Shown: piece after piece, positions 7,980 to 16,247 of the stretch
Position numbering within the stretch: position 1 is the stretch's first letter
Layout: each line of letters opens with the position of its first letter
Assembly: GCA_035275405.1 (NCBI GenBank)
Contig: DATEMU010000011.1
Coordinates: 62,001 to 126,000, forward strand
Reading direction: 5' to 3'
DNA from: Phycisphaerae bacterium
GTDB lineage: Bacteria > Planctomycetota > Phycisphaerae > UBA1845 > UTPLA1
DNA length: 64,000 bases
Position numbers and translations under genes: made by a program
Notes under the pieces: generated by a model
Database searches by the model: none
What the model saw: only the letters and a program-made list of their open reading frames with translations
Told to the model about the DNA's origin: nothing

Positions 7980-8624
7980 TCACGCCGGCTGCGGCGGCGT
8001 CAGCGGCGTGGCCGTGGGCGTTTCAGCCGGCGTGCCCGGCCCCGAAATATCCTTCTTGACGGGCGCCGCGCCTCCCTTCTTCGCCGGCGCAGCGGCGGGC
8101 TTCGGCTTGGGCTTGCCGGCGGACGGCAATTTCGTCGGCACCAGGATCATGGTCATGCGCTTGCCCAGCATCTTCGCCGGTCGCTCGACCTTGGCGATGT
8201 CCGCCAGGGCCGTGATGATCTCGTTGAAGCTCTCGTTGCCCAGGTCCTGGTGAAAGCGCTCGCGGCCGCGGAAGATCATCGTGAACTGGACGCGATCCCC
8301 GTGCGCCAGGAACTGCCGCGCGTGTTCCATCTTGATCTGTCGATCGTGCGGATCCGTCTTGGGGCGGATGCGCACTTCCTTCATCTTCTGTTCGTGGTGC
8401 TTCTGCTTGAGCTTCTTGGACTGCAGGTATTTGTGCTTCCCGTAGTCCATGATCTTGCACACGGGAGGCCGCTCGTTGGGCGAGACCTCGACCAGGTCCA
8501 ACCCGACCTCGCGGGCCATCCTGAGCGCCTCGTCCGTCGGCACCACGCCGCGCTGTCCGCCGGTGTCGTCGATCAGACGGATCGGGGACAAGCGAATCTG
8601 TTCATTGCATCGTAAGTTCGTAAT
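7980..8624 (-). CDS. infC: Translation initiation factor IF-3 with a probable AUU start codon
   Basis: IF-3 binds the 30S subunit, prevents premature subunit joining and proofreads start codon choice. The N-terminal domain shows NEQIRLSPIRLIDDTG and VVPTDEAL, the linker KYLQSKKLKQKHHEQKMKEVRIRPK, and the C-terminal domain DGDRVQFTMIFRGRERFH-like features; a Pro/Ala-rich tail of ~40 residues follows. A TTG at 8591 is the first conventional start, but it would cut off the conserved NEQIR. The frame runs up to an ATT at 8624 preceded by AGGAAGGTGATTACCC, a strong Shine-Dalgarno at proper spacing. ATT is the known E. coli infC start, so 214 residues are proposed. It follows thrS, as in many bacteria. 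Confidence 0.92.
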   Translation of the reverse strand: MTNLRCNEQIRLSPIRLIDDTGGQRGVVPTDEALRMAREVGLDLVEVSPNERPPVCKIMDYGKHKYLQSKKLKQKHHEQKMKEVRIRPKTDPHDRQIKMEHARQFLAHGDRVQFTMIFRGRERFHQDLGNESFNEIITALADIAKVERPAKMLGKRMTMILVPTKLPSAGKPKPKPAAAPAKKGGAAPVKKDISGPGTPAETPTATPLTPPQPA

Positions 8625-8630
8625 GGGTAA

Positions 8631-8640
8631 TCACCTTCCT
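8631..8640 (-). promoter_or_regulatory. infC Shine-Dalgarno that decides the AUU start
   Basis: On the minus strand AGGAAGGTGA ends 6 nt before the ATT at 8624-8622. The following GTGATTACCCAT is identical in the leader of the next gene (start 7897), where it runs into a normal ATG. This parallel strongly suggests that the ATT occupies the initiation codon position. Confidence 0.75.
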
Positions 8641-8650
8641 TTCGAATCAA

Positions 8651-8735
8651 GAATGGCGAATAGCGAATAGCGAATTCCAGAGCAACGCTGCCCCGGCTCC
8701 TTTTCGCTATTCGCCATTCGCTATTCACTATTTTC
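8651..8735. repeat. Inverted heptamer-repeat element A at the thrS 3' end
   Basis: The left arm (8651-8675) is GAATGGC-GAATAGC-GAATAGC-GAAT; the right arm (8703-8735) is the reverse complement of a similar heptamer run. The centre holds GCAACGCTGCCCC. The thrS stop codon (8721-8723) and its last codons lie in the right arm, giving the ending RENSE. Element B at 42456-42540 has the same design. Confidence 0.75.
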
Positions 8736-10910
8736 CCGATGGGCCGGGATGTTCTCCTTCAACAACTTCTCGATAAATCGCTCCAGCGGCATCGTTTCCG
8801 ATGCGCCGCCGTCGCGCGGGTTCACATTGACACTGTTCGACGCGGCCTCCTGCTCGCCAACGACCGCGATGTACGGAGGCTTCATCTGCCGCGCTTTGTG
8901 CTTCTTCGGACCGATCTTTTCCGCCGAGTCATCCAGCTCCGCCCGCAGTCCCGCCGCCTTGAGCGTCTCGCAGACCTTCTTCCCAAACTCGGCGCTCTTC
9001 TCGCTGATCGTCGCCACTACCACCTGCACCGGCGCGAGCCACGTTGGAAACGCCCCCTCGAAATGCTCGATGAGGATGCCCACGAACCGCTCCATGCTCC
9101 CGAACGGCGCGCGGTGCACCATGATCGGCTGGTGCGGGCGATTGTCCCGGCCGATGTACTCCAGCCCGAAACGCTTCGGCATGTTGTAATCTGCCTGCAC
9201 CGTCCCCAGTTGCCACTCCCGCCCGATGCAGTCCTGCACGATGAAGTCGATCTTCGGCCCGTAGAACGCCGCCTCGCCGACCTCCTCGGTCGCGGTCATG
9301 CCGCTGGACTTCGCCGCCGCGCGGACCGCCGCCTCGGCCTCGGCCCAGGCCTGTGGGTTCTTGATGAATTTCGGGTCCGCCGGGTCGTGCAACCCGATCC
9401 GCACGCGATAGTCCTTCAGCGTCAGCGTGTCCAGCACGTAGCGCGTCAACCTCAGGCAGCTCGACAATTCTTCCTGGAGCTGCTCCGGCGTGCAGAAGAT
9501 GTGCGCATCGTCCTGCGTGAACCCGCGGACCCGCGTCATTCCCGACACCTCGCCCGACTGCTCGAAGCGATAGACCGTGCCGAACTCCGCCAGCCGCACT
9601 GGCAGGTCGCGATAGCTCCGCTGCTCGCTCGCGTAGATGCGGATGTGCATCGGGCAGTTCATCGGTTTGAGCAGGAAGCCGTCCGATTCGTGCAGCAATT
9701 CGCGAACGAGTTGCAGGTTGTCCTCCGTGTGGGCGGCATCGGGCACGAACCGCTTCGCATCGCCGCTGGCGTCGGCCCCCGTCAGGCGCTTCCACAGGGC
9801 GGCGTCGATGGTCTTCAGTTCTTCAAGTCGCCTCGCGACCGCCGCCGGGTAGGGCTGGCCCGCCGGCGCCTCGTGGACCGCAATCCAAAGCTCGTTGAGG
9901 ATTCGCGCAGAGTCCGATTCGTACAAAGGCGGAAACTGGGCGTCGCGGTAATACGGAAAGTGGCCGCTCGTGCGATACAGATCGAGCCGCCCGATGTGCG
10001 GCGTAAACACGGGCTGATATCCCGCCTCGACGAGCTTGCCGCGGAGGTGCTCTTCCAGCAACAGGCGGACTGTCGCGCCCTTCGGCTTCCATAGGACCAT
10101 GCCGCTGCCGACCATCGGGTCAATCGTGAACAGGTTCAGCTCGTGCCCGAGCTTGCGATGATCGCGTTTCTTCGCCTCTTCCAGCCGCGTCAGATGCGCT
10201 TGCAGGTCCTTCTTATTGTGAAACGCCGTGCCGTACACACGCTGAAGTTGCTGCTTCGAGGCATCGCCATGCAGGAACGCCCCGGACACATTGAGCACCT
10301 TGAACGCCGCGATCCGCCCCGTCCGCGGCACGTGCGTCCCCATGCACAAATCTTCCCAATACTTGCCCGGCTCCGGACCGGTCACGTAGAAGCTCAGCTT
10401 GTCGCCCTTGGCTCGCTCGGCGTTCTCCACCTTGTACGGGTTGCCCTCGCGGCGGACCTTGGCCAGCCCCTCGTCGCGGCTCATCTCGTACCGCGTGAAC
10501 GGCCGATCCTCCTGCACGATCTTGGCCATCTCCGCCTCGATCGCCGGGAAGTCTTCCGGCGTCAGGCGCTTGTCCAGGTCGATGTCGTAGTAATACCCGT
10601 CCTCGACCGGCGGGCCGTACACCAGCTTCGTCTGGGGAAAGAGCTTGCAGATCGCCTCCGCCATCACGTGCGCCGTGCTATGGCGCAGGATCGTAAGCGA
10701 CGCCTCATCCTTGTCCGTCAATATGGACAGCCGGCAGTCGCCGGAAAGCGGCATCGCCAGATCGAGCGTAACCGCGCCAGCGCCGAAATCGGCCTTAGCC
10801 CCCAGCGCCGCCTTGGCCAGCCCCGGCCCGATCGCCGCGGCGACATCCGCCGCCGTGGAGCCCGGCGACATCTCGCGAACCGACCCATCTGGTAGAGTTA
10901 CGCGAATCAT
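8721..10910 (-). CDS. thrS: Threonyl-tRNA synthetase
   Basis: The 729-residue class II enzyme charges tRNA-Thr. It has an N-terminal TGS domain (residues 1-62), the editing domain with HxxxH (His77, His81) and CMGTH near 190, and the catalytic core with motif 1 around RTSGHFPYY. The zinc Cys419 lies in KPMNCPMH, motif 2 is VYRFEQSGE, the VRGFTQDDAHIFC block and motif 3 (APFGSMERFVGILIEH) are present, and the anticodon-binding domain is C-terminal. Residues ~331-409 form an insertion of about 75 residues between the FPPLYES segment and LLKPMNCP, absent from E. coli ThrRS. It heads the thrS-infC operon. Its last codons come from a repeat element. Confidence 0.97.
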   Translation of the reverse strand: MIRVTLPDGSVREMSPGSTAADVAAAIGPGLAKAALGAKADFGAGAVTLDLAMPLSGDCRLSILTDKDEASLTILRHSTAHVMAEAICKLFPQTKLVYGPPVEDGYYYDIDLDKRLTPEDFPAIEAEMAKIVQEDRPFTRYEMSRDEGLAKVRREGNPYKVENAERAKGDKLSFYVTGPEPGKYWEDLCMGTHVPRTGRIAAFKVLNVSGAFLHGDASKQQLQRVYGTAFHNKKDLQAHLTRLEEAKKRDHRKLGHELNLFTIDPMVGSGMVLWKPKGATVRLLLEEHLRGKLVEAGYQPVFTPHIGRLDLYRTSGHFPYYRDAQFPPLYESDSARILNELWIAVHEAPAGQPYPAAVARRLEELKTIDAALWKRLTGADASGDAKRFVPDAAHTEDNLQLVRELLHESDGFLLKPMNCPMHIRIYASEQRSYRDLPVRLAEFGTVYRFEQSGEVSGMTRVRGFTQDDAHIFCTPEQLQEELSSCLRLTRYVLDTLTLKDYRVRIGLHDPADPKFIKNPQAWAEAEAAVRAAAKSSGMTATEEVGEAAFYGPKIDFIVQDCIGREWQLGTVQADYNMPKRFGLEYIGRDNRPHQPIMVHRAPFGSMERFVGILIEHFEGAFPTWLAPVQVVVATISEKSAEFGKKVCETLKAAGLRAELDDSAEKIGPKKHKARQMKPPYIAVVGEQEAASNSVNVNPRDGGASETMPLERFIEKLLKENIPAHRENSE

Positions 10911-11286
10911 TTGTAGCGGCCCCCGCCCCTGTGACTGATGAACGGCGTCCGCGACGAACCGTCGCGGCCGGCGCCCGTGCCGGCCGAGGAATACCCGGTG
11001 CGTCGGGCGCTCAATCCGTTATGCGTCCGGCACGGGGGCCGGACGCTACGCGGCGCGGAATCTCCGCGGCTGCCGGGCACCCGGTCATGCCAAGCTGGGG
11101 CCATCACGATGGTAGAGTTATGAACAAGAAGGCTCGTCTCGCAGGGGGCTCAGGCAAACGTCTATGAGACCCCCTTTACTCCCGAAATCATACCTTAGCC
11201 GGCCGCAATGGGTCAAGTCAGGGTAATTAACGACTCCGCCAGCCTGACTGCTGGGATACCCGTAATGCCGCCTCTGAGAATCGGCG
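10911..11286 (-). promoter_or_regulatory. Long, highly structured thrS leader (376-nt gene-free stretch)
   Basis: No gene is convincing here. Perfect stems lie in a row: 10949-10955/10961-10967 (CCGCGAC/GTCGCGG), overlapping 10965-10972/10979-10986 (CGGCCGGC/GCCGGCCG), 11023-11031/11038-11046 (GCGTCCGGC/GCCGGACGC), 11054-11059/11063-11068 (CGCGGA/TCCGCG), and 11143-11152/11165-11175 (AGGGGGCTCA/TGAGACCCCCT, one bulge). The first two stems share bases and exclude one another. thrS is a classic autoregulated gene, so a regulatory leader is plausible. I see no T-box sequence and no clear -10/-35 pair. Confidence 0.45.
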
Positions 11287-12369
11287 TTACGACCCGATCC
11301 GAAACGTATCGGTGATGTTCCAATGGGCACGCACGTCTGGAAATAGCGCTGCGGGGCCGAGCATCGTCCCTTGTGGCAGCCACAAGTGCGGATTGGCCGC
11401 CTGCAAGTCGCCCAGCGTCTCCGCGTGACCATCGTGGAAGACAAAGTTCCCTTTGTAGGCGTCGGCCTTGGCCCCCACCGCGACACTCGCAGAGGTTGAA
11501 TGACGAAAGCCGAAGGATCGGCCATCGATTTTGCCGGGGTAACCGTTCATGGGAGCCCGTGCCCGGTCCCACGATCGTGTGAAAGTGCTATAGGGGCCCA
11601 CGTCGGAGAAGGCCCCACCCCAACTCGCGTTCGGGCTCAGGTCGTAGTCCGGCAGCGTTATCCCTTCCGAGGAGTTTGCAGTCGAATAGCGCGAACCGTC
11701 TCCGCAGAAGATCTTGTTGGCCGGAACGCCGATCCGACTCACGACTGGCTTCCAGTCGCTCGGCAATCTTTCCTCGTGTGTGTTGTTGTACCAGGATGTG
11801 CCCGGCGCTTGATCACCGGGAAAGCCTGCCTCCGCTCCGTCGCCGGCTCTTATGAACAGCTGATATCTCGCCGTATTATAACTAACCATGCGATTCGTCC
11901 CCGCGTTGGGGCCGGAGAAATGATTTGAAAGGAAGTTGTTGGACCGACAAAGAAATGCCGGGTTTGTGCGGATGTCGTTGAATCGCTGCGCCATCGCGAG
12001 TGACGACCCATCCGATTCGGCCAGCGAAATCCCCAGCATCGAGGCCATCGGTCCCATGAAATCCCAACGCTGGACCGCCGGCCCCCCCCCTGTTGTCGCT
12101 AATTGGGCACCCGAGCCGCCCGGCGCACCAATGATCCAGTCTTCATTGTCCACCCCGTACGCCGCGCTTGCCTGGGCCAGCGGCTTCGTCGCCGCGAGGC
12201 ACGCCACGCGCTGACCGCTCCGCCGCGCGCCCGACAGCGCGGGCAGCAACAGCGAGATGAGCAGGGAGATAATGGAGATGACGACGAGCAGTTCGATCAG
12301 CGTGAACGCCGCCCGCCCGCCAGTCCTACGATTTCGAATTCGTCGCGCGTGCATAGGGGTCATCCTCAC
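11287..12369 (-). CDS. Prepilin-type exported protein (DUF1559-like, planctomycete)
   Basis: The 360-residue protein has a class III signal: a basic start, then AFTLIELLVVISIISLLISLLLPAL, with the processing site before the Phe of FTLIELLV and Glu at +5. The rest is a soluble domain ending in a FVFHDGHAETLGD stretch, the H-x-DG tail of the DUF1559-like prepilin family abundant in Planctomycetes. Such proteins are processed by prepilin peptidase and assemble as pseudopilins or remain membrane anchored; individual functions are unknown. The GTG at 12369 overlaps the stop codon of the zinc-ribbon gene (GTGA), showing translational coupling; an ATG at 12363 is an alternative. Confidence 0.85.
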   Translation of the reverse strand: MRMTPMHARRIRNRRTGGRAAFTLIELLVVISIISLLISLLLPALSGARRSGQRVACLAATKPLAQASAAYGVDNEDWIIGAPGGSGAQLATTGGGPAVQRWDFMGPMASMLGISLAESDGSSLAMAQRFNDIRTNPAFLCRSNNFLSNHFSGPNAGTNRMVSYNTARYQLFIRAGDGAEAGFPGDQAPGTSWYNNTHEERLPSDWKPVVSRIGVPANKIFCGDGSRYSTANSSEGITLPDYDLSPNASWGGAFSDVGPYSTFTRSWDRARAPMNGYPGKIDGRSFGFRHSTSASVAVGAKADAYKGNFVFHDGHAETLGDLQAANPHLWLPQGTMLGPAALFPDVRAHWNITDTFRIGS

Positions 12370-12881
12370 TTGCCCGCCTCGTTTCTCGCCGCCTCCATCA
12401 ACTCTTCCGGGGGCGGCGGGTTATGGCCGACCACTTCGCGGCCGCAGTCCGGACAAAACGTCTTCTCGTCCGACTCCGGATCCACCCGCTTCTTGAGCAA
12501 GACGAACGTCGGCTCCAGCTTGGCTTTCCATTCGTCGTTGGGTCCCTTCGTCCAATAGCACGTCTCCGCCGGGTACGCCGCCTTCTTCCCGCACTTGTCG
12601 CACTCCAGCGGCGTGTACTCGCCGATCTGGAGCGTGTGCTCGAAGACCGCACCGCACTCCCCACAGATGAACGCCCGATCGGCGGCGATGTCCTCCACCG
12701 TCTCGCCGCCCATCGTGATCCACGCGACCGCACCGGCCGCGATAAACACCACCACCGCCACGATCAGCTTGATCTGCTGGCGCCGAACATCGGGATCACT
12801 CGATAGCACGCACTCGCTCCGACGGGTCCCGTGGGGCGCCCGGTTGACGATCAAGGACGGACCGACCACTGTCGGCCTCAC
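12366..12881 (-). CDS. Membrane-anchored zinc-ribbon protein
   Basis: The frame gives up to 171 residues. One transmembrane helix (IKLIVAVVVFIAAGAVAWITM) is followed by two CxxC pairs, CGEC...CDKC and later CPDC, consistent with a zinc ribbon, then a Pro-rich tail. The true start probably lies nearer the helix, for instance at the GTG giving VLSSDPDVRRQQIK, since the first ~25 residues look non-coding. It overlaps the prepilin gene by 4 nt, so the two likely form an operon, and the protein may assist the prepilin or its secretion. No specific function is recognised. Confidence 0.7.
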   Translation of the reverse strand: MRPTVVGPSLIVNRAPHGTRRSECVLSSDPDVRRQQIKLIVAVVVFIAAGAVAWITMGGETVEDIAADRAFICGECGAVFEHTLQIGEYTPLECDKCGKKAAYPAETCYWTKGPNDEWKAKLEPTFVLLKKRVDPESDEKTFCPDCGREVVGHNPPPPEELMEAARNEAGK

Positions 12882-13065
12882 GCTGCCCCGCCATTGCGCC
12901 TGTATCCATCAACCAATAGTTTCCCCCAGCGAGCCGCCCCGTTCAAGTCCAAAGTACGGTTAATTCTAGGCTAAGACCCGGCCAGGCAGCGTACCCCCCC
13001 AGGGACATGGCCGGAGGTCGTGCCATCGGAGACGATTTTGACGATTGGGGCGGCAGACCCGGGGC

Positions 13066-13836
13066 CTATTCCGCCAGCTCCATCTCCTCCTGGGCCTCGG
13101 CGGCATCGGCCGAACGGATCGACATCTGCCGAAGGACCGGGCCAAGGGAGAAGTTGCGGCCGGGGCAGGCGGTTTTGTGAGTTATGCCGCCGTGGGTGAG
13201 GATTTTCGACTGTGGAATCCCGCATTGCTGGGTGAGGAATGAGGCGAGCCGGGCCAACGCGGCGACCTGTTTGCGGCTGGGGCCGTGGGCATCGAGGTCC
13301 CCGATCAGGCATATTCCGATTCCGTGTTCGTTGTAATGATTGCCCGGCGTCTTGCAGTGCGCCCCATGCATCTGGCGGACCCAGCGATTTCCGACAAAGA
13401 CCTGACCGTCCGGGTAGCCCCCGCCGTTTCCGATCACGAAATGGTAGCCCAGCTCATCCCAGCCCCGCCCGCGCATGTGCCACTCGCGCATCCCTTGCGG
13501 CGTTGACCGGTCGCTGCCTGAGTGGTGGACGACGACGCAATCCCAGCGATTGGTGATCCCGCCGCGCGGCATCCACGCGGCGTCGCCGGTGGACGCGGCC
13601 TGGCGCTTTGCCACCGGGCGCGGCGGGGGAGGCTGCAAGGGTCGTAGCGGATCAGGCCGCCCGCCGACATAGGGCTCAAAGTCGGCGACGCGGACCTCTT
13701 TCTGAGGCGCACAACCCACTGACAAGAATACGAGCGTCAGGCTGCCGGCGACGATACCCCGCGCACCCCGGCAGTGCGCGGCGCCCACCGAGCGGCCATG
13801 GTCAAACCGATTGATCGTGCGGGACCGGCGATTCAC
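13066..13836 (-). CDS. Lipoprotein N-acetylmuramoyl-L-alanine amidase (Amidase_2/PGRP fold)
   Basis: A 256-residue protein with a lipobox (LSVGC, Cys near 42) after a basic, hydrophobic signal segment, then a Pro-rich linker and an Amidase_2 domain. The zinc site is represented by VVVHHSG, the later HGGIT and TACPGRNF; EHGIGICLIGDLD is typical of the family. It should cleave the bond between MurNAc and the L-Ala of the stem peptide at the outer cell layer. GTG at 13836 is the likely start, with GGAG about 11 nt upstream. It is on the same strand as the transglutaminase/STAS genes but is separated from them by ~195 nt and a hairpin. Confidence 0.86.
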   Translation of the reverse strand: MNRRSRTINRFDHGRSVGAAHCRGARGIVAGSLTLVFLSVGCAPQKEVRVADFEPYVGGRPDPLRPLQPPPPRPVAKRQAASTGDAAWMPRGGITNRWDCVVVHHSGSDRSTPQGMREWHMRGRGWDELGYHFVIGNGGGYPDGQVFVGNRWVRQMHGAHCKTPGNHYNEHGIGICLIGDLDAHGPSRKQVAALARLASFLTQQCGIPQSKILTHGGITHKTACPGRNFSLGPVLRQMSIRSADAAEAQEEMELAE

Positions 13837-13867
13837 GTTCTTGCCTACTCCATTAAGCAGGGTCGGG

Positions 13868-13884
13868 GGACCGCGCGGCGGTCC
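13868..13884. terminator. GGACCGC-GCG-GCGGTCC hairpin after the STAS operon
   Basis: A 7-bp perfect stem with a 3-nt loop lies between the STAS stop (14031) and the amidase start (13836). It is a plausible 3' boundary of the upstream operon; there is no T-run. Confidence 0.35.
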
Positions 13885-14030
13885 GCTGCGAGTTCGCGCA
13901 CCTCAACAGCATAATATCGGAACGGTCCGGCGGCCATGTGAGTTCAAAGTTGAATCGCCCCTGCCCCGTCGGATGGAGAGAAGGGCCCCAGGTATATGGT
14001 TCTTGGACCGTAAGACACCGGGAGTCGCGA

Positions 14031-14366
14031 TCAGTGAAGGGCTTCGGCGACGGAGGGGACGATGGTAAAGACGCCGTCAAGGCGGGCGAGGCGGAAGACG
14101 TCGGCGATGGTGGGCTGAGGGGCGGCAATGCGCAGGGGGCATTTCTGGGCGCGGAGCTTGACGTCAAGCTTAAGCAGGGCGCCGATGCCGGCGCTGGACA
14201 TCATGGAGACGTCGCTCATATCGAGAACCAGGACCGAGGGCTTGGCGGAGGCGGCCTTGAACGCCTGCTCTTCGAACTCGCCGACTTCGGCGTAGGTGAT
14301 GTGACCGGAAACTTTGAGGATTGCAGCGGGGCCTTCTTTCACGATCTGGCAGGTGAAGTCGTTCAC
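14031..14366 (-). CDS. STAS-domain protein (anti-sigma factor antagonist-like)
   Basis: A 111-residue single STAS domain. The strand-helix pattern and the VLDMSDVSMMSSAGIGALLKL segment match SpoIIAA/RsbV-type antagonists, with a Ser in MMSSAG at the usual phosphorylation site. Such proteins bind anti-sigma kinases or act in partner switching. I prefer the GTG at 14366 (VNDFTCQIVKEG), which has AAGGAG 9 nt upstream, over a longer frame that overlaps the transglutaminase gene. It starts 13 nt after the transglutaminase stop and is probably cotranscribed with the ATP-grasp/alpha-E/transglutaminase set. Confidence 0.85.
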   Translation of the reverse strand: MNDFTCQIVKEGPAAILKVSGHITYAEVGEFEEQAFKAASAKPSVLVLDMSDVSMMSSAGIGALLKLDVKLRAQKCPLRIAAPQPTIADVFRLARLDGVFTIVPSVAEALH

Positions 14367-14379
14367 GCTTCGAATCTCC

Positions 14380-15231
14380 TTATGCGCGGGCAACGTCGAC
14401 GTGGACGTCGAGCGATTGATTGGCGATGCCCTTGAAGACACCCCGATTGGGGGGCACGTCCTTGTAGTCGCGGCCGATGGCGACGCGGATATGGCGTTCG
14501 CCTACCGCGCAGTTGTTCGAAGGATCGAAGCCCATCCAGCCGACGCCGGGAATGAAGGCCTCGGCCCAGGCGTGGGTAGCCGCGCCGGCGGCGGGCTCAG
14601 CATCGCCTTCGCGATGGAAAAGGTAGCCACTGACATAGCGGGCGGGGATGCCCAGTCCGCGGGCCAATGCGATGAAGACGTGGGCAAAGTCCTGACAGAC
14701 GCCGCTCTTTTTTTCCAGACATTCGTCAATGGGTGAATCGACGCGGGTCGCGCCGCGGTCGTAGCGGATGGCGGCGTGGAGGGCTTCTCGCGTCTTGTTA
14801 AGCACGGTGAGCGGGTCGGATTCACGGCGGAGGCCGGCGCGTTCGGCGAAGGCGCTGAGCGGGTCAGACGGTTTGGCGAAGTAGCTGGGGTGCAGCCAGT
14901 CCCAATGCTCGGCGCTGCCGGCGAGGGCGTCGAGTTGGTTCCATGCGCTCGCCTCCCCGGCCGGAGGGGATGCGCCGTTGGCGTACGTCTCCACCAGGGC
15001 GACGGCCGTGACTTCGAGATGGTCATGGACCGAGGGGATGTCGAAGTGCTGGACGACGTTGCCGAGATAGTCGGTGTAGGAATGGGTGCGGGCGGCGGGC
15101 GACGTCTTCAAGTTGAATTCGTGACAGCGCTGGGAGGCCTCCGAGCGCGGCTTCATCCGCACTTCCATCACGCTCTCGCGGATGGGCTGGTCGTAACGGA
15201 AGGCGGTGGTGTGGTGGATTTTGTAAAGCAT
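14380..15231 (-). CDS. Transglutaminase-like protease, third gene of the ATP-grasp/alpha-E triad
   Basis: A 283-residue cytosolic protein with the bacterial transglutaminase-like N-terminal beta domain (YKIHHTTAFRYDQPI) and a papain-fold core. The triad is visible: Cys179 in KSGVCQDFAH, His220 in ATHAWAEAF, Asp236 in GWMGFDPSNN. In related gene sets this peptidase-like enzyme lies beside an alpha-E protein and a circularly permuted ATP-grasp ligase, and is predicted to cleave or condense the peptide that the ligase makes. It starts 8 nt after the alpha-E gene and is followed after 13 nt by the STAS gene. Confidence 0.93.
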   Translation of the reverse strand: MLYKIHHTTAFRYDQPIRESVMEVRMKPRSEASQRCHEFNLKTSPAARTHSYTDYLGNVVQHFDIPSVHDHLEVTAVALVETYANGASPPAGEASAWNQLDALAGSAEHWDWLHPSYFAKPSDPLSAFAERAGLRRESDPLTVLNKTREALHAAIRYDRGATRVDSPIDECLEKKSGVCQDFAHVFIALARGLGIPARYVSGYLFHREGDAEPAAGAATHAWAEAFIPGVGWMGFDPSNNCAVGERHIRVAIGRDYKDVPPNRGVFKGIANQSLDVHVDVARA

Positions 15232-15239
15232 AGTGATGT

Positions 15240-16220
15240 TCAGGCTTCTACGAGTTCTCCCTGCAAGACCGAGTCAACGGTATAGCTGATGTACTGGTTG
15301 TAGACGGCGTCGTGGACGGAGGCGCCGGTTTTTACAACCGTGTTCAAATACGTTCCGAGGTCGCCCGCCAAAACTTCATCGATAGTGCCGTAGGCAAGGT
15401 CGGCGTTCAGGCGGCCGGCGAGACGGCAGGCAGGGGCAATATGCGCCGTGCCCGTCCAACCGGCGATGCCGGTAATGGCCTTGTCAATCTGGCGGGCGCA
15501 AAAGCGGACCGCGTGGGGAAACTCGACGTTGAGCAGGAGGAAGTCGAGGATGCGCCGCGGCTGCAATTCGACGGTGTGCACGCGGCAGTAGGCTTCGTAA
15601 GCCGAACACATGCGGAGGAGGCCAGCCCAGGCGACGAAATCGGAGGGCGTGGCCTCGCGATCGTCACCAGCGCCGCGCATGCCGAAATGTGAGTCGAGCA
15701 GCCAGGCGAGCACGATGGCGCGCTCCAGGTAGCGGCCGAGGCGGATGAACTGCCAGCCTTCGCCATGGTTGAGCGCCGAATCCGAGAGACCGGCGACGAG
15801 CTGCGCGCCGCGTTGCACGCCGCGGAAGAAGGCGTGGGGACCGGCGGCCCAGAGGCGATCGGTGTTCATGTCGCGCATCGACAGGTATAGGTTGTTCAGC
15901 TCTTCCCACATCTCGGTGGGAATCTGTTCGCGGATCTGGCGGGCGTTCTCGCGGGCCTGCGAAATGCAGGAGACGATGGAGCAGGGGCTGTTAGGGTCGA
16001 AGGCGAGGGCGTTGGTGACGGCGCGGGCGTCGGCGCTGATCTCGGCGGGCATTTCGAAGCGGAGGCTGTTGAGCAGGCAGATCCAGCCGAGCGAGGCGGT
16101 GTGCGGGGCGACGTCGAGGGCGATGTGAAGCTGCACGTCGAGGACGCGGGCCATGTGCTCGGCGCGCTCGAGGTAGCGGGACATCCAGTAGAGCGAATCA
16201 GCTACGCGCGAAAGCATCAT
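15240..16220 (-). CDS. Alpha-E domain protein (DUF403)
   Basis: About 326 residues, all helical. The N-terminus MLSRVADSLYWMSRYLERAEH is the hallmark of the alpha-E (DUF403) family, and the later ERAIVLAWLLDSHFG and CSAYEAYCR blocks fit. The family has no proven enzyme activity; it is an obligate neighbour of circularly permuted ATP-grasp proteins and transglutaminase-like peptidases. A TTG lies two codons further upstream, but the ATG at 16220 has GGAG 9 nt before it. The gene lies 60 nt downstream of the ATP-grasp gene, across a GGCGGGC hairpin. Confidence 0.93.
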   Translation of the reverse strand: MMLSRVADSLYWMSRYLERAEHMARVLDVQLHIALDVAPHTASLGWICLLNSLRFEMPAEISADARAVTNALAFDPNSPCSIVSCISQARENARQIREQIPTEMWEELNNLYLSMRDMNTDRLWAAGPHAFFRGVQRGAQLVAGLSDSALNHGEGWQFIRLGRYLERAIVLAWLLDSHFGMRGAGDDREATPSDFVAWAGLLRMCSAYEAYCRVHTVELQPRRILDFLLLNVEFPHAVRFCARQIDKAITGIAGWTGTAHIAPACRLAGRLNADLAYGTIDEVLAGDLGTYLNTVVKTGASVHDAVYNQYISYTVDSVLQGELVEA

Positions 16221-16247
16221 CAGCAATGGCTCCGCTTAATTGAAAAA

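Noticed and set aside
8740..10094. A 451-codon plus-strand frame opposite thrS
   Set aside because: It is antisense to ThrRS catalytic motifs; composition is shadow-like.
10911..11286. T-box riboswitch for thrS
   Set aside because: No T-box consensus nor specifier loop was found, and there is no terminator/antiterminator with T-run near the start.
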